Assembly: GCA_934675465.1 (NCBI GenBank)
Contig: CAKUQM010000031.1
Span: 1-20,141, forward strand
Direction of reading: 5' to 3'
Source of the DNA: an uncultured Erysipelotrichaceae bacterium
GTDB taxonomy: Bacteria; Bacillota_I; Bacilli_A; Erysipelotrichales; Erysipelotrichaceae
Length of the DNA stretch: 20,141 nucleotides
Under the pieces are notes generated by a model, which had not been told where the DNA came from, searched no databases, and saw only the letters and a list, made by a program, of their open reading frames with translations. A program made the position numbers and the translations under genes. This document shows, piece after piece, positions 12,914 through 20,141 of the stretch; the first letter of the stretch is position 1; each line of letters starts with the position of its first letter.

Positions 12914-14206
12914 AAAAGGAACAAAATTTAATAATGATAACTTGTGACTACGACGATTCTTAACCTCATCTGGCATCTCGGTAATATCGCCAGCTCTTTC
13001 AAGAGCACGCTTAGTCAATAGAGGTCCTACAAGTTCATAAATTAGAATAGCTAATAAAGTAATATTTCTAATTAAAACACCTTGTTGGCCTAGTACTGTA
13101 GCTTGAACACACATGCCTAAGGCAACACCGGCTTGGGGGAATAGACAAATGCCTAGGTTGTTATAGACTTCAGCGTCACAATGAGTTGCTCTTGAGCCAA
13201 AATAAGCACCCATGTACTTACCAAGGCATCTTGCCGCAATATAGACAATGCCAACTAGTACAGCACTGATTGATGTTAAGACACCTAGTTCTAGTTCAGC
13301 ACCAGAGATGACAAAGAATAAGGCAAATAAGGGGTTAGTCCATCTATCAATCTTTTCCATAATATCTTCAGATAATGGACATAAGTTACAGAATACAGTG
13401 CCTGCCATCATACATACAAGAAGTGATGAGAAACCAATTTCATCTCCAAATAAACTAATATGAAGTTGTGATAAGGCAACAGCCAAGAACACGCAAGCAA
13501 CCGTAATATTTAATCTATTATGATTAGAGTTATATAACTTCTCTAACCAGTTTAATAAAGCGCCAATCATAGCACCTAGAATTAATGAGAAGACAATTTC
13601 TAATAATGGATTAACAATAATAGAAACTAAGTCAAAATTATTTAATGTTAGGGCTTTGGCAATGCCAAATAGTACCGCAAACACAGTAAGGGCAATCGCA
13701 TCATCTAGGGCAACAATTGGAAGTAACATATCAACTAACTTACCCTTAGCCTTATATTGTTTAACAACCATTAAAGTAGCTGCAGGAGCAGTAGCGGTTG
13801 AAATAGCACCAAGTGTTAAAGCTTGTGCCATAGTCAATGTTTCCGGATGTAGTAGTGATACAACAATTAAACAAACACTAACTAAGAATGTTGCAGCCAA
13901 GGCTTCACAAAAACCTACAATAACTGCCTTTTTACCAATTTGTTTTAAGTCCTTTACTCTAAATTCATTACCAATAGAGAAGGCAATAAAACCTAAGGCT
14001 ACATCAGATACAATAGATAACTTTTCTACTTCCTCTAGTGTTAAAAAACCAACGCCTTCAACATTTAATTGACCAAGTACATATGGTCCTACTAATATAC
14101 CAGCAATCAAGTATGCTGTAACAGCTGGAAGTCTAAATACTTTTAAGACTCTTGTCATTAATAGTCCAGCTAGTATCGCAATTGATAGAGATAACATAAT
14201 GTTCAT
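12896..14206 (-). CDS. Monovalent cation:proton antiporter (CPA2/Kef-type, Na_H_Exchanger family)
   Basis: An integral membrane antiporter exchanging Na+ or K+ for H+, for pH and ion homeostasis. It has about 12 hydrophobic segments. Family landmarks are RLPAVTAYLIAGILVGPYVL (25-44), the first-repeat VALGFIAFSIGNEF (69-82), the unwound helix ATAPAA (138-143) and the paired aspartates VALDDAIAL (165-173), the ion-binding site in CPA2. No C-terminal TrkA-N/RCK domain is present, so it is not regulated like KefB/C. I chose the ATG at 14204-14206 because an AAAGGGG site lies nine bases upstream; a GTG at 14228-14230 would overlap that site. It stands alone with its own terminator and a hairpin leader. 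Confidence 0.88.
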   Translation of the reverse strand: MNIMLSLSIAILAGLLMTRVLKVFRLPAVTAYLIAGILVGPYVLGQLNVEGVGFLTLEEVEKLSIVSDVALGFIAFSIGNEFRVKDLKQIGKKAVIVGFCEALAATFLVSVCLIVVSLLHPETLTMAQALTLGAISTATAPAATLMVVKQYKAKGKLVDMLLPIVALDDAIALTVFAVLFGIAKALTLNNFDLVSIIVNPLLEIVFSLILGAMIGALLNWLEKLYNSNHNRLNITVACVFLAVALSQLHISLFGDEIGFSSLLVCMMAGTVFCNLCPLSEDIMEKIDRWTNPLFALFFVISGAELELGVLTSISAVLVGIVYIAARCLGKYMGAYFGSRATHCDAEVYNNLGICLFPQAGVALGMCVQATVLGQQGVLIRNITLLAILIYELVGPLLTKRALERAGDITEMPDEVKNRRSHKLSLLNFVPFMSTKH

Positions 14207-14209
14207 AAT

Positions 14210-14260
14210 AAAAATCCCCTTTACAATCACTGTTAATGTTAGTTCTTTTAGGGGATTTTT
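14210..14260 (-). promoter_or_regulatory. Hairpin covering the antiporter RBS, also the likely glgA terminator
   Basis: AAAATCCCCT (14250-14259 on the minus strand) and AGGGGATTTT (14211-14220) pair perfectly over 10 bp, 11 counting the flanking A:T, around a 29-base loop. The 3' arm runs into TTTTTATT like a terminator. It also contains the AAAGGGG ribosome binding site of the antiporter gene. It can therefore end the glgA transcript, hide the ribosome binding site, or both. Confidence 0.65.
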
Positions 14261-14322
14261 TAAAGTTAATTTTTCTTAATTTTAACCAATTTGAACAACT
14301 TTCTCTTGAAAGCCTTTACATT

Positions 14323-16476
14323 TTAGTCCCAATTAGTCAATTCTAAGTATAAAGCCTTATATTTATCAGCAGAAGTTGACCAAGAAACATCCTTGTTCAT
14401 ATCTCTTATAACCATCTCATTAAAATTGTTTCTTTGAGTGAAATAACATGTCTTAGCACGATTAATTGCGTCCAGTAATAATCCTGCATCATAGCGGTCG
14501 AATGTGAAACCATTGCCTCTATTTTCAAACTCATTATATGGTTCTACTGTATCCTTCAAGCCACCTGTTTCTCTAACGATTGGAATAGCACCATAATGCA
14601 TACCAATTAATTGAGTAAGGCCACATGGTTCAAATGCAGAAGGAACTAGTAAACAATCACATCCTGCATAAATCTTATGTGCTCTACCCTCATCATACAT
14701 AATATTTGCACAGAAGTAGCCCTTATAGATTTCTTCATAGTATCTAAATGAACCTTCATAATAAGGATCACCAGTACCAAGTACCACTACTTCGGTATTG
14801 CCATCGATTAAGTCACCTACAATCATATTGATTAAATCTAGACCCTTTTGATCAGTTAATCTTGAGATTAAACCAATAACCATCTTATTTTCATCTTTCA
14901 CAAGACCTAATTCTTCTTGTAAAACTAACTTATTTAGTCTCTTTTGTTCAATCGCATTACTAACATCATAGTTATATGGTAATAACTTATCAGTAGTTGG
15001 ATTCCAGATATCACAATCGATACCATTCACAATACCTCTTAACTTGTAAGAATAATAACGTAAGTGGCCATCTAATTGTTCACCATATTGAGCTGTTTGA
15101 ATCTCACCTGCATAAGCCTCTGATACTGTTGTAACTGCATCAGAATAAGAGATACCAGCCTTAAGCATATTCACATCATCTCTACCGCTTCTAATAGCGT
15201 CATTACTTAATACTTCATAAGATAAATTAGTCCAGTATCTGAATGTATCAATATTGAAGATACCTTGGAATCTTAAGTTATGAATTGTAAATACTGTCTT
15301 AGCACTACTTACTGGAGAATCTCTAAATGTATCTCTTAAGAACACTGGAACAAGTCCTGCTTGCCAGTCATGACAATGGATTACATTTGGAATCCAATTC
15401 ATATAGTTAAGAGCAGCTAATGCAGCCTTAGCGAAATAACAATACTTAGGAATATCACCAATAATTGAAGTATATGGATTACCACTTGTAAAGAACTCTT
15501 GGTTATCGATGAAATCATATACTACACCATCATTAACATATTCCATGATACCAACATAATATTGGCCACCATCACTTGTTAAATCCATGTAGAATGAACC
15601 CTTATATACCATCTTCTCTTGCCATTTTTGATCAATGCAAGCATAACGAGGAAGAATAACCTTAACATCACAGTTCTTCTTGCTTAATTCCTTAGCAAGG
15701 GCATGCATAACATCACCCAAGCCACCTGTCTTAACAAATGGATAACATTCAGAACCAATAAATGCAATTGAACGTCTCTTCTTAAAGAAATCAGATTGAT
15801 AATAATCATTCATCATTTTTTGTACCTTATCCTCAACAGATTCGAGCCCCTTTACTTCAACAACAGGCTCTACCTTAATTTCAACTTTAGTTTCTTTCTT
15901 AGCCTCAGTCTTCTTAGTCTTAGGCTTCTTAGTAGAAGTAGTCTTCTTAGGTTTCTCAGCCTTAGTTTCTTTCTCTTCCTTAACTGGTTCAACAGCACCA
16001 TTTAATTCAAGAACTTCCTTCTTTAACAATTCAGCTACATCAACATCAACAACATTGACAGTATCTTCAGTTTTCTTCTCAGTCTTCTTAATCTTAGACT
16101 TCTTAGGAGCAGCAGGTTCTTTCTTAGCTCTTGTTGCCTTAGTGCTTTTTACCTCTTTTGGCTCTTCAACTTTTTTAACTTCACTCTCAATTTTAGTTCT
16201 TTTCTTAGGTGCAGATTTTTTTGTTTCTTTTTTATCAGTAGTATCAACTACTTTAGTTTCTTTTTTCTTAGGAGCAGATTCGTGCCCAGATTCGTACCCA
16301 GCAGATTCGTGCCCGGCCTTAACATTTTGCTTCTTCTTTTCTTCAACAACTTCAACCTTAGTTTCTTCAACCACAGGCTTAACCACTTCAGCACTTAGTT
16401 GTGCTTTTTCTTGAGCTTTCTTATCAGCAACCTTTTGAGCTGCCTTAGAAGCTATTCCACTTTTTTTCTTGGCCAT
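14323..16476 (-). CDS. glgA: Glycogen synthase GlgA with a long lysine-rich N-terminal extension
   Basis: A GT5 enzyme that extends alpha-1,4-glucan chains from ADP-glucose. The catalytic core is residues about 236-717 (482 aa, the full normal GlgA length). It begins IAFIGSECYPFVKTGGLGDV with the ADP-glucose KTGGL motif (249-253). It continues with VIHCHDWQAGLVP, the second-domain GLISRLTDQKGLDL and the catalytic-loop segment SAFEPCGLTQLIGMHYG. Ahead of this sit about 235 extra residues of low complexity, rich in Lys, Glu, Thr, Ala and Pro and resembling histone H1-like tails, with a small G-H-E-S/G-Y-E-S repeat at 55-67. The extension is one uninterrupted frame with a GGGG site at its start, so it appears real. 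No other glg gene is adjacent. Confidence 0.93.
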   Translation of the reverse strand: MAKKKSGIASKAAQKVADKKAQEKAQLSAEVVKPVVEETKVEVVEEKKKQNVKAGHESAGYESGHESAPKKKETKVVDTTDKKETKKSAPKKRTKIESEVKKVEEPKEVKSTKATRAKKEPAAPKKSKIKKTEKKTEDTVNVVDVDVAELLKKEVLELNGAVEPVKEEKETKAEKPKKTTSTKKPKTKKTEAKKETKVEIKVEPVVEVKGLESVEDKVQKMMNDYYQSDFFKKRRSIAFIGSECYPFVKTGGLGDVMHALAKELSKKNCDVKVILPRYACIDQKWQEKMVYKGSFYMDLTSDGGQYYVGIMEYVNDGVVYDFIDNQEFFTSGNPYTSIIGDIPKYCYFAKAALAALNYMNWIPNVIHCHDWQAGLVPVFLRDTFRDSPVSSAKTVFTIHNLRFQGIFNIDTFRYWTNLSYEVLSNDAIRSGRDDVNMLKAGISYSDAVTTVSEAYAGEIQTAQYGEQLDGHLRYYSYKLRGIVNGIDCDIWNPTTDKLLPYNYDVSNAIEQKRLNKLVLQEELGLVKDENKMVIGLISRLTDQKGLDLINMIVGDLIDGNTEVVVLGTGDPYYEGSFRYYEEIYKGYFCANIMYDEGRAHKIYAGCDCLLVPSAFEPCGLTQLIGMHYGAIPIVRETGGLKDTVEPYNEFENRGNGFTFDRYDAGLLLDAINRAKTCYFTQRNNFNEMVIRDMNKDVSWSTSADKYKALYLELTNWD
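16274..16314. repeat. Short tandem repeat inside the glgA extension
   Basis: Three copies of AGATTCGTrCCC (near 16276-16287, 16288-16299 and 16303-16314) with small joints. On the coding strand they give G-H-E-S-A-G-Y-E-S-G-H-E-S-A. The segment is richer in G+C than its surroundings, so a recent local expansion is likely. Confidence 0.8.
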
Positions 16477-16552
16477 ATCATTCCCCTTTATCGTTAATTA
16501 GTTTGTTTATAATTAAACACACATATATTTTATCAAAGAAACACAATGGTAA

Positions 16553-16564
16553 CCAATATATTGG
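16553..16564. promoter_or_regulatory. 12-bp palindrome in the glgA / radical SAM divergent region
   Basis: CCAATATATTGG is a perfect palindrome about 77 bases before glgA and 108 bases before the divergent radical SAM gene. It may be an operator serving one or both. Chance occurrence in AT-rich DNA is possible. Confidence 0.35.
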
Positions 16565-16595
16565 CTTTTTCATAATTTAATAAATTTATGCAATT

Positions 16596-16624
16596 TTGAA
16601 GAATCTAATTAATTTAAATAATAC
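16596..16624 (+). promoter_or_regulatory. Candidate sigma-A promoter of the radical SAM gene
   Basis: TTGAAG (16596-16601) and TAATAC (16619-16624) are separated by 17 bp, about 48 bases before the start codon. Both boxes deviate slightly from consensus. Confidence 0.5.
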
Positions 16625-16671
16625 TCATAATTTTCAACAAAAATACAATAACAATAAGGATGGTGACTATT

Positions 16672-18045
16672 ATGAATAAGTTACAACACAGTATAGAGAG
16701 AAAAGCATTTGAGTCTATCCTTGATAATGTTATTAAACAAGGACAAGATCATGATGTCACGGATTCAATTGATTCATTGTTTTCTAAAATGGAATTTATT
16801 TTAAAAGGAACATGGAGTGATGAAACTTTTGAAATGCTTCATAGTTTAACCAAAAATAAAGATGGTAAGTGGGCTCACTACTTAAATAGAGTAATTAAAA
16901 ATTCTGACCCTTTCTATCTAAAAACTTTCTTGTTAAATGCAGCATACGAAGGTGGTTTTAGAGGCTACCAAGAAGCTCAAAAAAACTCTGAGAAAATGGA
17001 CATCAATGTTCCATGGCTAATCCTAATGGATCCAACTAGTGCATGTAATATGCACTGTACTGGCTGTTGGGCAGCAGAATATGGCCATAAACAAAATCTA
17101 TCTTTTGAAGACATGGACAGAGTGTTAACAGAGGCTAAACCTTATGGCACTCATGCATGTTTATTTACAGGTGGTGAACCATTGGTTAGAAAGAAAGACA
17201 TTATCAAACTATGTGAAAAACATAGAGATATAGCCTTCCATGCATTTACTAACGGTACTTTAATTGATCAAGAATTTTGTGATGAAATGTTAAGAGTTGG
17301 AAACTTCATGGTATCAATTTCTATTGAAGGATTTGAGGATGCAAATGATGGAAGAAGAGGAAACGGACACTTCCATAAAGCCATGGAAGCTATGGACTTA
17401 TTAAAAGCTAATAAGATTCCATTTGGCGTAAGTATTTGTTACACATCAAAGAACTACAAAGTAGTAACAAGCGATGAATTCCTAGACATGATAATTGACA
17501 AAGGATGCATCTTTGCCTGGTACTTCCACTATATGCCAGTAGGCAATAACGCAAGCACTGAATTATTACTAAGTCCAGAACAAAGAGCATATATGAAAGA
17601 TAGAATAAGAGAAATAAGAGGACTAGAAGGTGGAAAGGAAATCTTTGCGATAGACTTCCAAAACGATGGTGAATTTACTCAAGGATGTATTGCAGGAGGC
17701 AAAATATATTGTCATATCAACGCAGCAGGCGATGTAGAGCCATGTGTATTTATTCATTACTCTGGAGCTAACATCCATGATATGTCATTTATTGATTGTC
17801 TAAAACAACCTCTATTTAAAGCATATCGTAAAGGACAGCCATTTAACAATAACCATTTAAGACCATGTCCTATGTTAGAAAACCCTGATATACTACCTAA
17901 ACTAGTAAAAGAAACAGGAGCTAAGTCTACTGACCTTGAATCTCCTGAGGATGTTAATCATTTATGTAGTAAATGCACAAATTATGCATCCAATTGGAAA
18001 CCAACTGCTGATAAGCTTTGGGAAGAAGAACATAAATACATGTAA
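16672..18045 (+). CDS. Radical SAM protein with SPASM-like auxiliary cysteines
   Basis: A 4Fe-4S/S-adenosylmethionine radical enzyme. The cluster-binding motif is C-N-M-H-C-T-G-C (C125, C129, C132), followed by W-A-A-E-Y-G. The SAM-binding GGEP is at 167-170. A C-terminal set C339, C347, C358, C399, C432 and C435 fits a SPASM-type auxiliary cluster, as found in enzymes that modify peptides or cofactors. Residues 1-110 are a helical N-terminal domain without a motif known to me. I chose the ATG at 16672 because GGTG and AAGGA lie at usable distances; the in-frame ATG at 16660 abuts AAGG. No small precursor peptide gene is visible beside it. The substrate is unknown. It is the only intact plus-strand gene here. 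Confidence 0.86.
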   Translation: MNKLQHSIERKAFESILDNVIKQGQDHDVTDSIDSLFSKMEFILKGTWSDETFEMLHSLTKNKDGKWAHYLNRVIKNSDPFYLKTFLLNAAYEGGFRGYQEAQKNSEKMDINVPWLILMDPTSACNMHCTGCWAAEYGHKQNLSFEDMDRVLTEAKPYGTHACLFTGGEPLVRKKDIIKLCEKHRDIAFHAFTNGTLIDQEFCDEMLRVGNFMVSISIEGFEDANDGRRGNGHFHKAMEAMDLLKANKIPFGVSICYTSKNYKVVTSDEFLDMIIDKGCIFAWYFHYMPVGNNASTELLLSPEQRAYMKDRIREIRGLEGGKEIFAIDFQNDGEFTQGCIAGGKIYCHINAAGDVEPCVFIHYSGANIHDMSFIDCLKQPLFKAYRKGQPFNNNHLRPCPMLENPDILPKLVKETGAKSTDLESPEDVNHLCSKCTNYASNWKPTADKLWEEEHKYM

Positions 18046-18049
18046 AGCA

Positions 18050-18077
18050 CAACAGCAGACCAGTTAGCCTGCTGTTG
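18050..18077 (+). terminator. Terminator-like hairpin after the radical SAM gene
   Basis: CAACAGCAG (18050-18058) and CTGCTGTTG (18069-18077) form a 9-bp stem with a 10-base loop, four bases after the stop codon. The following tract (TTACATTTACATC) is only moderately T-rich. No further gene is seen between here and 18225. Confidence 0.7.
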
Positions 18078-18224
18078 TTACATTTACATCTATCGTTTTA
18101 TCAAAATACTAAAATTCAATAAAATCTAGTGTTTTTATCGAAGTCTATAACACGTTAAATGATAAATAAATTATTAAATGCATATCAGCTTTACCATATA
18201 TGCCATATAGATTAAAGTCATAGT

Positions 18225-19256
18225 TTAATCATTTAAAATTTCTCTATATTTATTTATAGAATCTAATATCAAAGGAATCAAAATAGTTCCCGAAACATAT
18301 TCATAAATATCGTAATTTATATCGTTTTTCAAAATATTGTATTTACTAATAATGACCATAGTAATAATCATCGATGCAATTATTGATACTCTTATATAAA
18401 ATGATAGATTAATTTCATTATCAATTTTGGATAGATGAATAAAGAAACTATTAACCATAACCAAACATTTCTTAAAAAACGATAAAACAAATAATATAAA
18501 GATTAATAAAAATGACATCATTAAATAACAGGAACATTTTAATATTTTCAATAAATATGCAAAAAATATAATAACAAAATTTATCGATGCACGCGTATCA
18601 GCATTATTTGTTCTATCCTCCTCAAATGACATGCTATCAATAGAAATCATTTTTATAATTTTGGAAACTATTTTCATATATAAATTTGCAATTATCTTCT
18701 TCTTTTCTTTTAAAGCGATTGCGAATATTGATATAAATTTATTTGCAATAGCCGGTATAAATGCTGCTATTAATAGAAAATATAAAAAAGAAAATACAAT
18801 AATCACAATTATAAAAATAAAATCATGTAAATCAGAATTATTAACTCTGGCACAGTAAAAATTTATCTTTTGAAAAAAATCTTCAGTACCGTTACTTGAA
18901 AACACATAAGCAAACACACCAAGAATAGATGTTTGATCGAAAGTATATTTTGATAATGGCTTTGGAAGATTATAAATTCTTAATAAATAATTTAAAAATG
19001 AAAATAAAGTTAAAACAAAAAATATGAAATTGAACTTATTTACGATGTTAAATTTTTGTAACAATGAAAATATAATAACAAAAATTATCAACAAAGAAAT
19101 AAGAATAACAATTGAAATACTTCTATTATTATCTTTATTCTTCTTCTCATTCTTCAAAATATTGTGCCACATACCTTTGTAATCGATATATTTGAAAGAA
19201 CTTAGTAATAAGTATAAAAATAATTCAAAACTTAGTATAAATTGCAAAATTTTCAC
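18225..19256 (-). CDS. 343-aa polytopic membrane protein, unknown function
   Basis: About seven hydrophobic segments (near 5-20, 47-66, 74-95, 145-172, 225-265, 285-305 and 320-335) with lysine- and asparagine-rich loops, including EEDRTNNADTRAS near residue 215. No motif or family is recognised. The start is GTG at 19254-19256; no ribosome binding site precedes it, but TATAAT ends six bases upstream (19263-19268), so a leaderless transcript is possible. Base composition is much more AT-rich than the housekeeping genes in this window, and an IS91-like remnant follows, which suggests acquired DNA. It could be a phage- or defence-associated membrane protein; nothing in the sequence decides this. 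Confidence 0.65.
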   Translation of the reverse strand: MKILQFILSFELFLYLLLSSFKYIDYKGMWHNILKNEKKNKDNNRSISIVILISLLIIFVIIFSLLQKFNIVNKFNFIFFVLTLFSFLNYLLRIYNLPKPLSKYTFDQTSILGVFAYVFSSNGTEDFFQKINFYCARVNNSDLHDFIFIIVIIVFSFLYFLLIAAFIPAIANKFISIFAIALKEKKKIIANLYMKIVSKIIKMISIDSMSFEEDRTNNADTRASINFVIIFFAYLLKILKCSCYLMMSFLLIFILFVLSFFKKCLVMVNSFFIHLSKIDNEINLSFYIRVSIIASMIITMVIISKYNILKNDINYDIYEYVSGTILIPLILDSINKYREILND

Positions 19257-19585
19257 AAATTAATTATATTACTAATAAATTATTTCAATAATTTTAATTT
19301 TTGCTTTTCTTTTATTCTTATCTTAAATCATGTGTTTCACCATCACTTTTATAAACACATTGATATATCAAAAAGCTATTTGATAAGTAAAAAGTATTTG
19401 AATTTTGAAATCTTATACAGCCTATTTATGCTGTATTCTAGCTTTATCAATTTTATCAACTGTTAAAGATGGGATTAGAATAGTATAATTGTTTAAATCT
19501 TTTTTTAATAAAACTTACGTATTATGTTAATAACATGTGATTTTGATACCACCATTTCATCTTTTAAAATGATTCCAGTTTAAAT
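19257..19585. other. AT-rich gene-free stretch
   Basis: No credible gene is seen on either strand. It contains the likely -10 box of the 343-aa gene (19263-19268) and a small hairpin, ATACAGC (19415-19421) with GCTGTAT (19430-19436). A short open frame on the plus strand (19242-19466) is Phe/Ile/Leu-rich and without a ribosome binding site, as expected for random AT-rich DNA. Confidence 0.6.
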
Positions 19586-20141
19586 TTGGCATTCTTAGTA
19601 AGTGCCAAGATTAGACATTGTTATTCTAGGTTTTATCCAAGTTGTGGTATAAAGCTTCAAAAGACACTAGCTATTAAAGCTGAAGTGATGTGTATTGATG
19701 TTAAACATAGACATATGGTATTTACTATACCTTTTGAATATAGGGAATACTTTAGAAAAGAAAGAGATGCCTTAAATATATTATTTATAGCTTCAAGAAA
19801 CACATTGATGAAAGTATTTAATAAATCATTATTTGATAAAGTAAAAAGAAAGAAAGGTATAGTTAAAAATCCTAAAGATAATTTATATCTATTTAGAAAC
19901 TACAAAGATTTGAATATATTTGGTGAAATAGCTACCCTTCATACTTTTTGGTAGAGACTTAAAATGGAATCCTCATATACATGCATTAGTACCAGAACTT
20001 ATATATGATAGTAAACATAAAACAATTAAATATATAAATCACTTTAATTGCGAATCGCTTAAGTAACTTGGCAATATGAAGTTAATAGATTATTACTTGA
20101 AAGATTTGGAAAGGAAATAAAGCCTTTAATAGACAAGTCAT
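19586..20141 (+). pseudogene. IS91-like (Y2-type) transposase remnant, frameshifted, runs off the window
   Basis: The frame from 19586 reads a decayed zinc-binding segment RHCYSRFYPSCG, then HRHMVFTIPFEYREYFRKER, a signature of IS91-family transposases. Near 19945-19949 one extra T in a T-run breaks the frame. The next frame continues LHTFGRDLKWNPHIHALVPE, containing the H-x-H motif of rolling-circle transposases. Near 20061-20063 a second shift follows, after which TWQYEVNRLLLERFGKEIKP is readable to the window end. The zinc finger has lost at least one cysteine (Tyr in F-Y-P), and no proper start or N-terminus is visible. The element is therefore inactive unless helped in trans. Its ends are not identifiable here. 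Confidence 0.83.

Noticed and set aside
13656..14072. Plus-strand open frame opposite the antiporter gene
   Set aside because: Antisense shadow of a clearly recognised transporter; no start signal and a composition expected from the reverse of membrane-protein codons.
16274..16314. Direct repeats as a CRISPR array
   Set aside because: The units are 12 bases and nearly contiguous, with no unique spacers, and they lie in frame within a coding region.
16055..16414. Long plus-strand open frame opposite the glgA N-terminal region
   Set aside because: It is the mirror of the Lys/Glu-rich coding frame, giving a Ser/Phe/Leu-rich translation with no ribosome binding site; the minus-strand frame is continuous with GlgA.
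19242..19466. Small plus-strand gene of 74 codons
   Set aside because: Phe/Ile/Leu/Asn-rich translation typical of random AT-rich DNA, no ribosome binding site, and it overlaps the start region of the 343-aa gene.

Overview
The window is AT-rich and comes from a low-GC Gram-positive bacterium. It has a T-box leader on metG, a CIRCE/HrcA-type operator on groESL, strong AGGAGG ribosome binding sites and UGA used as an ordinary stop. The gene set fits an anaerobic gut or oral Firmicute, perhaps Erysipelotrichales, but that placement is inference. Nearly everything is on the minus strand; a radical SAM gene and a decayed transposase at the right end are on the plus strand.

Positions 1-612: the 5' part of metG (GTG start) with a methionine-specific T-box leader and its promoter.

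Positions 615-6056: a compact minus-strand operon for a reduced Tad-like (type IVc pilus) machine. Gene order is a 56-aa Flp-like mini-pilin, a TadA-type ATPase, one fused TadB/TadC-type platform protein, a 137-aa pseudopilin-like protein, a secreted protein with an InlB-type B-repeat, then four small one-TM proteins of 44, 138, 108 and 35 aa. Most junctions are 4-nt ATGA overlaps. Five of the small proteins share an N-terminal signature, roughly M-R-x-[LF]-[FI]-[DEN]-E-Y, directly followed by the hydrophobic helix. It resembles the E-Y(-G) core of mature Flp pilins but has no leader peptide. No prepilin peptidase, TadZ or secretin is present. This is the best candidate in the window for something undescribed. 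The 56-, 44- and 35-aa genes are short enough to be missed by length-filtered gene calling.

Positions 6142-6655: a MarR-type regulator broken by two one-base frameshifts, with a perfect 16-bp palindrome at its promoter and a terminator that separates it from the pilus operon. Positions 6664-8726: an RloA/RloB (AbiL-like) ATPase plus RloB pair, probably phage defence, next to a tRNA-Arg(CCU). The intervening DNA carries two large inverted repeats.

Positions 9089-11219: groES-groEL with a sigma-A promoter overlapped by a CIRCE operator. Positions 11221-14260: a small membrane protein, a 3-hydroxyacyl-CoA dehydrogenase, a 45-aa protein that resembles only the toxin-binding tail of VapB antitoxins, and a CPA-type cation/proton antiporter. 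Two genes here have 10-bp stems whose 3' arm contains the ribosome binding site.

Positions 14323-16476: glycogen synthase with an extra lysine-rich N-terminal region of about 235 residues. Divergent from it is a radical SAM protein with an extra C-terminal cysteine set (16672-18045). The right end is very AT-rich: an unrecognised polytopic membrane protein and a frameshifted IS91-like transposase that runs off the window.
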